Part shown: piece by piece, positions 17,775 to 28,489 of the stretch
Layout of the letters: each line of letters begins with the position of its first letter
How positions within the stretch are numbered: the first letter of the stretch is position 1
Source: Spongisporangium articulatum
GTDB lineage: Bacteria > Actinomycetota > Actinomycetes > Actinomycetales > Kineosporiaceae
DNA length: 64,000 nt
Reading direction: 5' to 3'
Assembly (NCBI RefSeq): GCF_044465595.1
Contig: NZ_JBITLV010000007.1
Coordinates: forward strand, 62,001-126,000
Made by a program: the position numbers and the translations under genes
Notes under the pieces: generated by a model
Databases searched by the model: none
Told to the model about the DNA's origin: nothing
Seen by the model: the letters and a program-made list of their open reading frames with translations, nothing else

Positions 17775-18245
17775 GTGCGGACCTTCCGGATGGTCACGCT
17801 CTGGCGACTGCCCGCCGAACGGACGGCCGTCTGGGAGGCGCTTGCGGACGTGCGCGGCTGGCCGCGCTGGTGGCCGGGCATCGAGGCCGTCGAACTCCTG
17901 GAGCCCGGGGACGACGCCGGGCTGGGCCGCACCGCGCGGCTCACCGTCGACAGCGGGCTCGGGTACCGCCTGACCTTCACCGTGCGCGTCACGCAGGTCG
18001 ACGAGGGACGCGGCCTCACCGCCCGCAGCATCGGCCATCTCGTCGGCACCGGGCACGTCGTGCTGGCCGACACCACGTTCCCGCGTGGCGTCGGGACGGC
18101 CGTCACGACGGTGTGGGAGGTGGCGTTGACCCGATGGTGGATGCGGCCGCTGGTCCCGCTCGGGGCACCGGTGTTACGTCGCCGGCACGACGTCGTCATG
18201 CGCCGAGGGGAACGGGGGCTGCAGGAGCAGCTGCGTCGACGCTAG
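17775..18245 (+). CDS. SRPBCC (START/Bet v1-like) family protein
   Basis: A 156-residue single-domain SRPBCC protein, a hydrophobic-ligand-binding helix-grip fold. The N-terminus (LPAERTAVWEALADVRGWPRWWPGIEAVELL) is the hallmark of the polyketide cyclase/dehydrase subfamily. The ligand is unknown. GTG 17775 is preceded by a GGGAGG box with 5-nt spacing. It diverges from the acyltransferase gene across 82 bp. Confidence 0.82.
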   Translation: MRTFRMVTLWRLPAERTAVWEALADVRGWPRWWPGIEAVELLEPGDDAGLGRTARLTVDSGLGYRLTFTVRVTQVDEGRGLTARSIGHLVGTGHVVLADTTFPRGVGTAVTTVWEVALTRWWMRPLVPLGAPVLRRRHDVVMRRGERGLQEQLRRR

Positions 18246-18359
18246 CGGGGACTGTCCAGGGCCCGGGGCCACCCGACCGGCCCAGACCGGGTCGGATCTG
18301 CCTCAAGTCACCACGGAGATCGTCGACCGGTCGAGGAGGACGCAGCACGAGGGGGGCGG

Positions 18360-18794
18360 ATGTACTACTACGAGGACGGCTCCTACGGGGGCACGGCCTA
18401 CCACTACGGGTACGAGTTCGGTCAGACGTATCCGGTGGTGCACCTGACCTTGGGTCTCGTGGCGCTGGGCTGCGCGATCTGGGTCGCGTTCGACTCGGTC
18501 CAGCTGCGGGCCGAACGGGGTCGGCTGGGCGGTGGGCTGCTCGACCAGGGCCCGATCGCCTGGTCGCTGAGCGTGCTGCTCGTGTGGCTGATCGCCTTCC
18601 CCTGTTACCTGCTGACCCGGCCCCGGCTGGTCCGGGCGCAACACCGTGAGCAGTGGGAGCGCTGGCAACGACCCGCCTACGCACCGGTCAACGCCCATGT
18701 GCTGCCCCCGCCCTTCCCGTACCCGGTCGCGCTCCAGCACTACCCGCCGCCTCAGGCGCCCTACCCACCGGGCTCGTTCCGGCCGCCGACCTGA
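18360..18794 (+). CDS. Small membrane protein with Tyr-rich head and Pro-rich tail
   Basis: 144 residues, family not recognised. The N-terminal 25 residues are Tyr/Gly-rich (MYYYEDGSYGGTAYHYGYEF). Two TM helices follow (about 28-45 and 65-83), then a basic segment and a Pro/Tyr-rich tail (LPPPFPYPVALQHYPPPQAP) that could be a protein-binding region. The 114 bp before it hold no gene. GAGGGGGGCGG immediately before the ATG may serve as the ribosome site. Confidence 0.6.
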   Translation: MYYYEDGSYGGTAYHYGYEFGQTYPVVHLTLGLVALGCAIWVAFDSVQLRAERGRLGGGLLDQGPIAWSLSVLLVWLIAFPCYLLTRPRLVRAQHREQWERWQRPAYAPVNAHVLPPPFPYPVALQHYPPPQAPYPPGSFRPPT

Positions 18795-18839
18795 ACCGTG
18801 GTGGGCACCGTGTGACACCGCGCTCGCCAGGTGGGGGCC

Positions 18840-18866
18840 GTGCCCACCGTGCCCACCGTGCTCACC
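18840..18866. repeat. 9-bp tandem repeat before the nitroreductase gene
   Basis: GTGCCCACC occurs twice and GTGCTCACC once in tandem. It lies upstream of the preferred start at 18885, and a longer frame opening at 18831 would translate it as Val-Pro-Thr repeats. Confidence 0.6.
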
Positions 18867-18884
18867 GCGTGGCACGATCCAGTC

Positions 18885-19496
18885 GTGGAGTTCTCGGACG
18901 CCGTGCGCGCGCGGCGAATGGTGCGCACCTACACCGGTGAGCCCGTCGACGCGGCGACTCTGACCGGCCTGCTGGCCGCCGCGACCCGGGCCCCGAGCGC
19001 CGGGAACACGCAGGGCTGGGACTTCCTGGTGCTGCGCGAACCGGACGACCGCGACGCCTTCTGGGCCGCGACCACCGACCCCGACGCCACCCCGGACCGC
19101 TGGCTGACCGGGATGCGGACCGCCCCGGTGCTGGTGCTCTGCCTGTCCGACCGCGACCGCTACCTCGACCGGTACGCCGAACCCGACAAGGGCTGGACCG
19201 ACCGCGACCCCGACCGCTGGCCCGTGCCGTACTGGGACGTCGACGTCGGCATGGCCGCGATGATCCTGCTGCTCGGGGCCGTCGACGCCGGGCTGGCCGC
19301 GGCCTTCTTCGGCGTGCCCCCCGACCACGCGGACGCCGTCCACCAGGCCCTCGGCATCCCGCCCGGCCGGCGGATCGTCGGCGTGGTCAGCGTCGGCCAC
19401 TCCGCACCCGACCGCCGCTCGCCCTCGCTGGCCCGCGGGCGCCGTCCCCTGGCCGAGGTCGTGCACGACGGCCGGTTCGGCGTGCCCTGGGCCTGA
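18885..19496 (+). CDS. Nitroreductase family protein
   Basis: A 203-residue FMN-dependent nitroreductase-fold oxidoreductase. The N-terminal MEFSDAVRARRMVRTYTGEP with its Arg residues and APSAGNTQGWDFLVL form the FMN phosphate and ring site. DVGMAAMILLLGAVDAGLAAAFFG and LGIPPGRRIVGVVSVGH are the conserved helix and C-terminal strand. The substrate is unknown (nitroaromatics, quinones or an F420/flavin role). I start at GTG 18885, where the family similarity begins; CACGAT lies 6 bp before it. Confidence 0.87.
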   Translation: MEFSDAVRARRMVRTYTGEPVDAATLTGLLAAATRAPSAGNTQGWDFLVLREPDDRDAFWAATTDPDATPDRWLTGMRTAPVLVLCLSDRDRYLDRYAEPDKGWTDRDPDRWPVPYWDVDVGMAAMILLLGAVDAGLAAAFFGVPPDHADAVHQALGIPPGRRIVGVVSVGHSAPDRRSPSLARGRRPLAEVVHDGRFGVPWA

Positions 19497-19525
19497 ACCG
19501 CCCCGACGCAAGGGACAATGAGGGC

Positions 19526-22048
<2,523 letters not shown>

Positions 22049-22052
22049 TCGC

Positions 22053-22673
22053 GTGCTGACGGTCTTCCTGGCCGCGCTCGGGGCGCTGCTGCCGATCACG
22101 AACCCGCTGGGCGCGGTGGCGGCCTACGCAGGCCTGACCGGGAACCTCGAACCGGCCGAGGTGAAGCGGCAGGCGGTGCGCACCGCCGTCTACGTGGCGG
22201 CGATCCTGACCGTGTTCGCGCTGTTCGGCTCGCTGGTGCTGGAGGCGTTCGGGATCGGGCTGCCCGCGTTGCAGATCGCCGGCGGGATCGTCGTTGCGCA
22301 CTCGGGGTTCGGGATGATCTCGCCCCGCCAGGATTTCACCGACGCCGAACGCGAGCACGCCCGGACCAAGACCGACGTCTCGTTCTCGCCGATGGCCCTG
22401 CCGCTGATCGCCGGTCCCGGAGCGATCGGCGTGGTCATCGCCCTGTCGGCCCGCCACGCCCACGCCGACGACCGGGTCGGCATCGTGCTCGCCGTGCTGG
22501 CCGTGTCGGTGCTGATCGGCCTGGTGCTCCGGTACGGGACGCCCCTGGTGGACCGGTTGGGCCCGACCGGGATCGGCGCGCTGGTCCGGATCATCGGGTT
22601 CCTGATCCTGGCCATAGGGGTGGAACTGATCGTCCACGGTTTGCTGGCCGGCATTCCGGGGCTCGCGTCCTAA
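22053..22673 (+). CDS. MarC family integral membrane protein
   Basis: A 206-residue membrane protein with six predicted TM helices. It has the two duplicated signature motifs: ITNPLGAVAAY near the N-terminus and MALPLIAGPGAIGVVIAL in the second half. The family function is not established; MarC itself is not needed for multiple antibiotic resistance. GTG 22053 has AGGAG (22041-22045), which overlaps the parC end, with only 4 bp between the genes, so they are probably one operon. Confidence 0.9.
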   Translation: MLTVFLAALGALLPITNPLGAVAAYAGLTGNLEPAEVKRQAVRTAVYVAAILTVFALFGSLVLEAFGIGLPALQIAGGIVVAHSGFGMISPRQDFTDAEREHARTKTDVSFSPMALPLIAGPGAIGVVIALSARHAHADDRVGIVLAVLAVSVLIGLVLRYGTPLVDRLGPTGIGALVRIIGFLILAIGVELIVHGLLAGIPGLAS

Positions 22674-22701
22674 GCGGAAGCTTCCCTTCCTAATGAGTGC
22701 C

Positions 22702-22707
22702 TAGCGT
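22702..22707 (+). promoter_or_regulatory. -10 box for leaderless DUF664 mRNA
   Basis: TAGCGT, 7 bp before the ATG at 22715, with no Shine-Dalgarno sequence. Confidence 0.5.
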
Positions 22708-22714
22708 TCTCGGC

Positions 22715-23272
22715 ATGACGACTTCCACGCAATCCTCGACCACCCTCACCCGCGAGCGCGAAGACCTCCTGGAGAGCCTGGGCCGGCACCGGTACTTCCT
22801 CCGCTTCGCCGTCCAGGGCCTGACCGAGGAGCAGGCCCGGCTGCGGCCCACGGCGAGCGAGTTGTCCCTGGGCGGCCTGATCAAGCACGTCGCGGCCACC
22901 GAGAAGCAGTGGGCCGACTTCATCGTCAACGGGGGCAGCGCGATGGGCTTCGACCCCGAGGCGTTCGCCGCCGGCGAGATCTCCGACGAGGCCGTGGCCA
23001 CCTACGCGAGCGGCTTCGAGCTGGTGGCGGGCGAGACCCTGGCCGGCGCCCTGGCCGAGTACGAGGCCGTCGCGGCGGCCACGGACGACCTGGTCCGCAG
23101 CCTCCCCAGCCTCGACGCCGACCACGAGCTGCCCAAGGCGCCGTGGTTCGAGCCCGGCAAGCGCTGGTCGGCCCGGCGGGTGCTGCTGCACATCGTGGCG
23201 GAGACCGCCCAGCACGCGGGCCACGCCGACATCCTGCGCGAGTCGATCGACGGCCAGAAGACCATGGGCTGA
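22715..23272 (+). CDS. DinB-superfamily DUF664 protein
   Basis: A 185-residue four-helix-bundle protein of the DinB/YfiT type. The putative metal-binding histidines are visible: one in LIKHVAATEKQW and two in the C-terminal HIVAETAQHAGHADILRE. In actinobacteria this family includes mycothiol-dependent transferases and detoxifying enzymes, so a thiol S-transferase role is plausible but unproven. ATG 22715 is chosen for the leaderless promoter. It converges on ridA across a strong hairpin. Confidence 0.85.
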   Translation: MTTSTQSSTTLTREREDLLESLGRHRYFLRFAVQGLTEEQARLRPTASELSLGGLIKHVAATEKQWADFIVNGGSAMGFDPEAFAAGEISDEAVATYASGFELVAGETLAGALAEYEAVAAATDDLVRSLPSLDADHELPKAPWFEPGKRWSARRVLLHIVAETAQHAGHADILRESIDGQKTMG

Positions 23273-23291
23273 GCGGCTCGACCCGGGCTGT

Positions 23292-23339
23292 GGTTACGCG
23301 CTGGTACGAACCGGGATCCGCGCGTACCAGCGCGTAGCC
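23292..23339. terminator. Bidirectional hairpin terminator between DUF664 and ridA
   Basis: Arms 23292-23308 and 23323-23339 (17 nt each, 16 pairs, one G-T type mismatch) enclose a 14-nt loop. It lies 19 bp after the DUF664 stop and 7 bp from the ridA stop, so it can stop both convergent transcripts. There is no U tract, as is usual in high-GC actinobacteria. Confidence 0.8.
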
Positions 23340-23346
23340 AGGGCGC

Positions 23347-23775
23347 TCACCGGGTGGCGGTGACGACGACCTCCAGCATGAGGCCGGGCATCGCGAGGGC
23401 CGCGACCTGCGCCGCGATGCCACCGGCCGGGAAACGACCCGCGGCGGCGGCGAACCGGCCGGCCACCGTGGCCGCACCCTCGACGAAGTAGGCCTGCAGG
23501 TCGGTGCTGAAGACGTCGTAGCGGACGACATCGGCCAGGCCCAGGCCCGCGTGGGCCAGGACGGTCTCGACGTTGTCCATCACCTGCACGGCCTGGGCGG
23601 CCATGTCCCCGACGTGCACCGGGGTGCCGTCGGCGTCGAGGGAACACTGACCCGCCACGTGCAGGGTACGGGTCCCGCCTTCGACCAGGGCGCCCTGGGC
23701 GAAGCCCAGCCCGTCCTGCCAGGTCCAGGGGTTGACGGTGCTGATGGATGCCTCAGTGATCGTATTCATGATCAT
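23347..23775 (-). CDS. RidA family (YjgF/UK114) protein
   Basis: A 142-residue trimeric chorismate-mutase-like fold protein. RidA hydrolyses reactive enamine/imine intermediates of amino acid metabolism. Family features: NPWTWQDGLGFAQGALV, LHVAGQCSLDADGTPVHVGDMAAQ (with the conserved G and Q), and the C-terminal LMLEVVVTATR. The canonical Arg105-type residue in the IEVEAIA context is not obvious, so it may be a Rid subfamily of different activity. ATG 23775 has AAGGAG 6-7 nt upstream; a second in-frame ATG lies at 23769. Confidence 0.82.
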   Translation of the reverse strand: MIMNTITEASISTVNPWTWQDGLGFAQGALVEGGTRTLHVAGQCSLDADGTPVHVGDMAAQAVQVMDNVETVLAHAGLGLADVVRYDVFSTDLQAYFVEGAATVAGRFAAAAGRFPAGGIAAQVAALAMPGLMLEVVVTATR

Positions 23776-24042
23776 TTCTTTCTCCTTCTCCTCGGCGACC
23801 CGCCGTCCGGGTCGTGGAGAAGATTCGCCCTCGCCTCTAATCACCCACTGTCATCTGACTTAATGCGCCACTTAACAACGCTTTTCGGACATACGGGGAG
23901 TCGGCCGGGACTTTTCTCACATGCCTCTGATCTGCGATTTCGCCGTATCGAGACGCCTTCGCGCGGCCTCGTCGGTAGTGTTCCGGCCAGAGGGGGCTGA
24001 GCAATTTCGGCCATCGCAGGACGAAAGGCCGAAGTTCGCCAC
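23776..24042. promoter_or_regulatory. Divergent ridA / GH26 upstream region
   Basis: A 267-bp gene-free stretch of lower GC content. Next to the hydrolase start, TTCGGCC (24006-24012) can pair with GGCCGAA (24027-24033) to form a 5' UTR hairpin. TAGTGT at 23976-23981 is a possible -10 for the rightward gene, without a good -35. I see no known riboswitch. Confidence 0.4.
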
Positions 24043-25218
24043 ATGCGTCACGCCAACCAGCAACAGGTTCAGCTGTCGCGGGTCACGTCCCGTCCGGGCC
24101 GGTTCGACGGTTTCCGGGGGCGCCCCACGCGCATCCTGCTGCCGCTCGCCGGCCTGGCCGTGGTGGTGGCCGTCGCCCTCGTCCTGCACCCGGTGCACTT
24201 CGGTGACGAACCGACCACCTCGCTGCCGGGCGCCCAGCCCCCGCCGTCGCCCTCGGCGGCGGCCACCGTCGACGCGGCGACCGCGAACGAGAAGGTCCGC
24301 TACGGCGTCTTCGTCGGCACCGATGCCAGCCAGGTCCGCCGCTTCGAGCGGGTCACCGGCCAGAACGTGGTGGACGTGCTCGACTTCGGCCAACGGGGCA
24401 GCTGGGACGACATCGCGAACCCGGCCACCGTGCTCGCGCACTGGCGGGGCGACACGAAACACCGGCTGATCCTGGCCGTGCCCCTGCTGCCGACGAGCCT
24501 GAAGCCGACCCGGTTGAGCGCGATGAAGGCCGGCGCGGCCGGCGACTACAACCAGTACTTCAAGGCGCTCGCGCAGCGGCTGGTGGCGGCCGACCACCAG
24601 GACGCCGTACTGCGGATCGGCTGGGAGTTCAACATCAAGGACTGGGCCTGGGGGACGCCGGACGCGAAGTCGTTCCGGGCCTTCTTCCGCCAGGTGGTCA
24701 CCACGATGCGGAGCGTGCCCGGCGCGGACTTCTGGATCGACTGGAACGTCAACAACGGGTTCACCCCCTACGACGGGACGAAGTACTGGCCCGGTGACGC
24801 CTACGTCGACTCCGTCGGGGTCGACGCGTACGACATCGACGGGACCGTCTACCCCTACCCCAAGAACTGCCGCACGGTCTGCCGCGAGAAGCTTCAGGAG
24901 CGCGCCTGGGACGAGGTCATCTTCGGCGGCGAGCGCGGCCTGCAGTTCTGGTCGCAGTTCGCCGCCGAGCACGACAAACCGCTGGCCCTCAGCGAGTGGG
25001 GCCTGTGGGACCGACTGAACGACCACACCGGCGGCGCCGAGAACCCCTTCTACATCCGGCAGATGCACGACTTCATCACGTCACCGCTGAACAACGTCGC
25101 CTACGCGGCCTACTTCAACTCCGACGACCCCGAGAGCAAGCACAGCCTGCTCGACGGGGAGTTCCCCGCCAGCGCCAAGGTGTTCAAGGACCTGTTCGGC
25201 GGCAAGACGTCGGGCTGA
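24043..25218 (+). CDS. Secreted or membrane-anchored GH26-like glycoside hydrolase
   Basis: A 391-residue protein with a cytoplasmic basic N-terminus, one TM/signal-anchor helix (about 30-48), a Pro/Ala linker, and a TIM-barrel hydrolase domain (about 85-385). LRIGWEFN carries the likely acid/base Glu and LALSEWGLW the likely nucleophile Glu, the pattern of GH26 (clan GH-A: mannanases, lichenases, xylanases). Four Cys, including a NCRTVC pair, suggest extracellular folding. Natural substrate unknown; own-envelope polysaccharide processing or plant mannan are both possible. It ends 11 bp from the convergent gcvP stop. Confidence 0.8.
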   Translation: MRHANQQQVQLSRVTSRPGRFDGFRGRPTRILLPLAGLAVVVAVALVLHPVHFGDEPTTSLPGAQPPPSPSAAATVDAATANEKVRYGVFVGTDASQVRRFERVTGQNVVDVLDFGQRGSWDDIANPATVLAHWRGDTKHRLILAVPLLPTSLKPTRLSAMKAGAAGDYNQYFKALAQRLVAADHQDAVLRIGWEFNIKDWAWGTPDAKSFRAFFRQVVTTMRSVPGADFWIDWNVNNGFTPYDGTKYWPGDAYVDSVGVDAYDIDGTVYPYPKNCRTVCREKLQERAWDEVIFGGERGLQFWSQFAAEHDKPLALSEWGLWDRLNDHTGGAENPFYIRQMHDFITSPLNNVAYAAYFNSDDPESKHSLLDGEFPASAKVFKDLFGGKTSG

Positions 25219-25229
25219 GCCGCCCGTTC

Positions 25230-28223
25230 CTACTCGAACGCCTCCGGCGGGGGGCAGGAGCAGACCAGGTTCCGGTCGCCGTAGGCCCCGTCGATGCGCC
25301 GGACCGGCGCCCAGTACTTGAACCGCGGGACGACGCCGGCCGGGTAGACGGCCTCGGCCCGGCTGTACGGGTGGGTCCAGTCGCCGGCCAGGTCGGTCAG
25401 GCACTGCGCCGTGTGCGGCGCGTTCGCCAGCGGGTTGTCGTCGCCGGGCCACTCCCCCGCCGCGACCCGTTCGATCTCGCCACGGATCGCGATCATGGCG
25501 TCGCAGAACCGGTCGAGCTCGGCCAGGTCCTCGCTCTCGGTCGGCTCGACCATCAGCGTGCCCGCCACCGGGAAGGACATGGTCGGGGCGTGGAAGCCGT
25601 AGTCGATCAGCCGCTTGGCGACGTCGTCTACGCTCACGCCCGTGGCCCGGGTGATGGGCCGCAGGTCGAGGATGCACTCGTGGGCGACCAGACCGCCCCG
25701 GCCGGTGTAGAGCACCGGGTAGTGGTCGCGCAGCCGGGCGGCGACGTAGTTGGCGGCCAGGATCGCGGTCTGGGTGGCCTTCTTCAGGCCGTCGAGGCCC
25801 ATCATCCGCACGTACGCCCAGGAGATGGGCAGGATGCCGGCCGAACCGTAGGGGGCCGCGCTGATCGGGCCGACCCCGGTGGCCGGTCCCGCCCCGTCGT
25901 CCAGCGGGTGGTTCGGCAGGTAGGGCGCCAGGTGCTCGCGCACCGCGACCGGGCCGACGCCCGGTCCGCCGCCGCCGTGCGGGATGCAGAACGTCTTGTG
26001 CAGGTTCAGGTGCGACACGTCGGCACCGAACGCGCCCGGCCGGCTCAGACCGACCAGCGCGTTCAGGTTCGCGCCGTCGACGTAGACCTGCCCGCCCGCC
26101 GCGTGCACCGCCTCGCACAGCCGGGCGATGCCCTCCTCGAACACGCCGTGCGTCGAGGGGTAGGTGACCATCACGGCGGCAAGGTTCGCGCCGTGCTCGG
26201 CGATCTTCGCGTCCAGGTCGGCCAGGTCGACGTTGCCGTCCTCGTCGCAGGCCACCACGACGACCCGCATCCCGGCCATCACGGCGCTGGCCGCGTTGGT
26301 GCCGTGCGCGCTGGAGGGGATCAGGCAGACCGTGCGATGCGTCTCGCCCCGGTCGCGGTGGTAGGCCCGGATCGCCAGCAGCCCGGCCAGCTCACCCTGC
26401 GAACCGGCGTTGGGCTGCAGCGAAACGGTGTGGTAGCCGGTCAGTTCCGCGAGCCAGCGGGCCAGGTCGTCGACGAGCTCGCGGATGCCCTCGGTGTGCT
26501 CGGCCGGCGCGAACGGGTGCAGCCCGGCGAACTCGGGCCAGGTCACGGCCTCCATCTCGGTGGCCGCGTTGAGCTTCATCGTGCACGAGCCGAGCGGGAT
26601 CATCCCGCGGTCCAGCGCGTAGTCGGAGTCCGACAGCCGGCGCAGGTAACGCAGCATCGCGGTCTCGCTGCGGTGCGTCGTGAACACCGGGTTGGTCAGG
26701 TACGGCGAGGTGCGCAGCAGCGCGGCGGGCACGGCGCCGGCGAACGGCAGGTCGCGGTCGAACGGCACCTCACCACGCTGCAGCGCACGGGTCGCGTCGA
26801 TCCCGAAAGCGCCGAGCACGGTGCAGATCTCGTCGATCGTGGTGGTCTCGTCACAGGCGACCGCCACGTGGTCGGCGTCGACCTGCCGCAGCAGCACGCC
26901 GTCGCGGCGGGCCGCCTCGACGATCGTCCGGGCCCGGTTGGGCACCCGGGCCAGGACGGTGTCGAAGAACTCGGCGTGCACGACGTCCACGTCGCTCTCG
27001 CGCAGCGCCGCGGCGAGCGCCTGGGCCAGTCGCGCCGTCCGGCCCGCGATCCGGCGCAGGCCCTCGGGGCCGTGGTAGACCGCGTACATCGCGGCCATCA
27101 CGGCCAGCAGCACCTGCGCGGTGCAGATGTTGCTGGTCGCCTTCTCCCGGCGGATGTGCTGCTCCCGGGTCTGCAGGGCCAGCCGGTAGGCGGGGGCGCC
27201 GTCGGCGTCCTGGCTGACCCCCACGAGACGGCCGGGCAGTTGCCGTTCCAGGCCCTTGCGCACGGCCAGGTACCCGGCGTGCGGGCCGCCGAACCCGAGG
27301 GGGACGCCGAACCGCTGGGTGGTGCCGACCGCGACGTCCGCGCCGTCGTCCCCCGGCGAACGGACCAGGGTGAGGGCCAGCAGGTCGGCGGCCACGGTGA
27401 CCAACGCCCCGGCCGCGTGCGCGGCCTCGACCAGGGGCGCCAGGCCCTGCAGCGCGCCGTCCGCGCCCGGGTACTGCACCAGGACGCCGAACACGGCTCG
27501 TCCTTCGGCCGCGGCGGCCAGCGCCGCGGCGGGGTCGGGCGCACCGGCGAGGCTCGCCCGCCGCACCTCGATGCCGAGCGGTTCGGCCCGCGTGCCGATC
27601 ACGGCGGCCGTCTGCGGCAGGACGTTCGTGTCGAGCACCATGACCGCGTCCGGGGCGACCTTCGAGACCCGGCGCATCAGCGTCATGGCCTCGGCGGCGG
27701 CGGTGGCCTCGTCGAGCAGACTCGCGCCGGCCGTGGGCAGGCCGGTCAGGTCGGCGACCATCGTCTGGAAGTTCAACAGCGCCTCGAGCCGGCCCTGCGA
27801 GATCTCCGGCTGGTAGGGCGTGTAGGCCGTGTACCAGGCCGGGTTCTCCAGCACGTTGCGGGTGATCACGGCCGGGGTGTGGGTGCCGTGGTAGCCGAGG
27901 CCGATCATGGGGGTGGCGACGGTGTTGCGGGCGGCCAGCGCGCGCAGCGCGGCGACCGTGGCGGGCTCGTCCAGCGCGGGCGGCAGGTCGGGGATGTCCG
28001 AGGCCTCGATGTGCGCGTCCTGGATCACCGGCGGCAGCACCGCGGCCGTGAGGGCGTCCAGGTCGGCGACGCCGACGGTGCGCAGCATCGTGGCGTACTC
28101 GGCGTCGCGGGGGCCGACGTGCCGGTCGACGAACACCGGCGGGAACGGGTGGCCCGCGGGCTCGTCGGCGTGGAGCGCGACGGGCTCGGCCGGCTCGAGG
28201 GGACGATCAGTGAGTGACGTCAT
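25230..28223 (-). CDS. gcvP: Glycine dehydrogenase (aminomethyl-transferring), P-protein
   Basis: The 997-residue P-protein of the glycine cleavage system decarboxylates glycine on PLP and passes the aminomethyl group to lipoyl-GcvH. It is the fused (alpha2) form with two AAT-fold halves. The PLP Lys is Lys743 in NLHKTFCIPHGGGG. FVDRHVGP at the N-terminus and GSCTMKLNA are family hallmarks. The ATG at 28223 has AGGAG 6 nt upstream. A glycine riboswitch precedes it, so expression should rise with glycine. gcvH is at 32.0-32.4 kb; gcvT and lpd are outside the window. Confidence 0.97.
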   Translation of the reverse strand: MTSLTDRPLEPAEPVALHADEPAGHPFPPVFVDRHVGPRDAEYATMLRTVGVADLDALTAAVLPPVIQDAHIEASDIPDLPPALDEPATVAALRALAARNTVATPMIGLGYHGTHTPAVITRNVLENPAWYTAYTPYQPEISQGRLEALLNFQTMVADLTGLPTAGASLLDEATAAAEAMTLMRRVSKVAPDAVMVLDTNVLPQTAAVIGTRAEPLGIEVRRASLAGAPDPAAALAAAAEGRAVFGVLVQYPGADGALQGLAPLVEAAHAAGALVTVAADLLALTLVRSPGDDGADVAVGTTQRFGVPLGFGGPHAGYLAVRKGLERQLPGRLVGVSQDADGAPAYRLALQTREQHIRREKATSNICTAQVLLAVMAAMYAVYHGPEGLRRIAGRTARLAQALAAALRESDVDVVHAEFFDTVLARVPNRARTIVEAARRDGVLLRQVDADHVAVACDETTTIDEICTVLGAFGIDATRALQRGEVPFDRDLPFAGAVPAALLRTSPYLTNPVFTTHRSETAMLRYLRRLSDSDYALDRGMIPLGSCTMKLNAATEMEAVTWPEFAGLHPFAPAEHTEGIRELVDDLARWLAELTGYHTVSLQPNAGSQGELAGLLAIRAYHRDRGETHRTVCLIPSSAHGTNAASAVMAGMRVVVVACDEDGNVDLADLDAKIAEHGANLAAVMVTYPSTHGVFEEGIARLCEAVHAAGGQVYVDGANLNALVGLSRPGAFGADVSHLNLHKTFCIPHGGGGPGVGPVAVREHLAPYLPNHPLDDGAGPATGVGPISAAPYGSAGILPISWAYVRMMGLDGLKKATQTAILAANYVAARLRDHYPVLYTGRGGLVAHECILDLRPITRATGVSVDDVAKRLIDYGFHAPTMSFPVAGTLMVEPTESEDLAELDRFCDAMIAIRGEIERVAAGEWPGDDNPLANAPHTAQCLTDLAGDWTHPYSRAEAVYPAGVVPRFKYWAPVRRIDGAYGDRNLVCSCPPPEAFE

Positions 28224-28297
28224 CGGAGGCTCCTGGCTGTCGGCAGCTTCGGCGGCCTCCCCATCCGTCGGGCTTCCTCGCCCTTCGGAGCGGCCCA

Positions 28298-28386
28298 CCC
28301 CACGCGGTCCTGGCGCCTGAGAGGTTCCGGGGAGAGTTGCCCCTTCGGCGCCCGCGACGGTTACCTGCGGGCTCTCCCGCGGGGGT
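28298..28386 (-). promoter_or_regulatory. Glycine riboswitch (gcvT motif, single visible aptamer)
   Basis: Reading the minus strand, the gcvP leader holds the conserved parts of the glycine aptamer: GCGGGAGAGC (28371-28380), GCCGAAGGGGCAA (within 28338-28350), CTCTCAGGC, and GGACCG. P1 forms between the CCCCCGCGG segment near 28386 and CCGCGTGGGG (28298-28307). About 75 nt separate it from the gcvP start, which would be the expression platform. I do not see a convincing second aptamer. Confidence 0.88.
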
Positions 28387-28475
28387 CATCGGCTCGCTTC
28401 GAGATTACCAGCCACGGACCGGGGCGCAGCAGTGGTCGACCGGGTGCCCTGCCGCACAAGCACCGCTCGACCCGG

Positions 28476-28481
28476 TAGCGT
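28476..28481 (+). promoter_or_regulatory. -10 box for leaderless parA-like mRNA
   Basis: TAGCGT, 8 bp before GTG 28490. No ribosome site lies in between. Confidence 0.5.
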
Positions 28482-28489
28482 TCGACCCC

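Noticed and set aside
14969..18649. 1226-codon open frame on the plus strand
   Set aside because: It is antisense to the acyltransferase gene and continues out of frame through the SRPBCC gene; the translation has no domain-like pattern.
28224..28297. Second glycine aptamer in the gcvP leader
   Set aside because: A GCTCCGAAGGGC stretch recalls the core but the other conserved blocks are missing.
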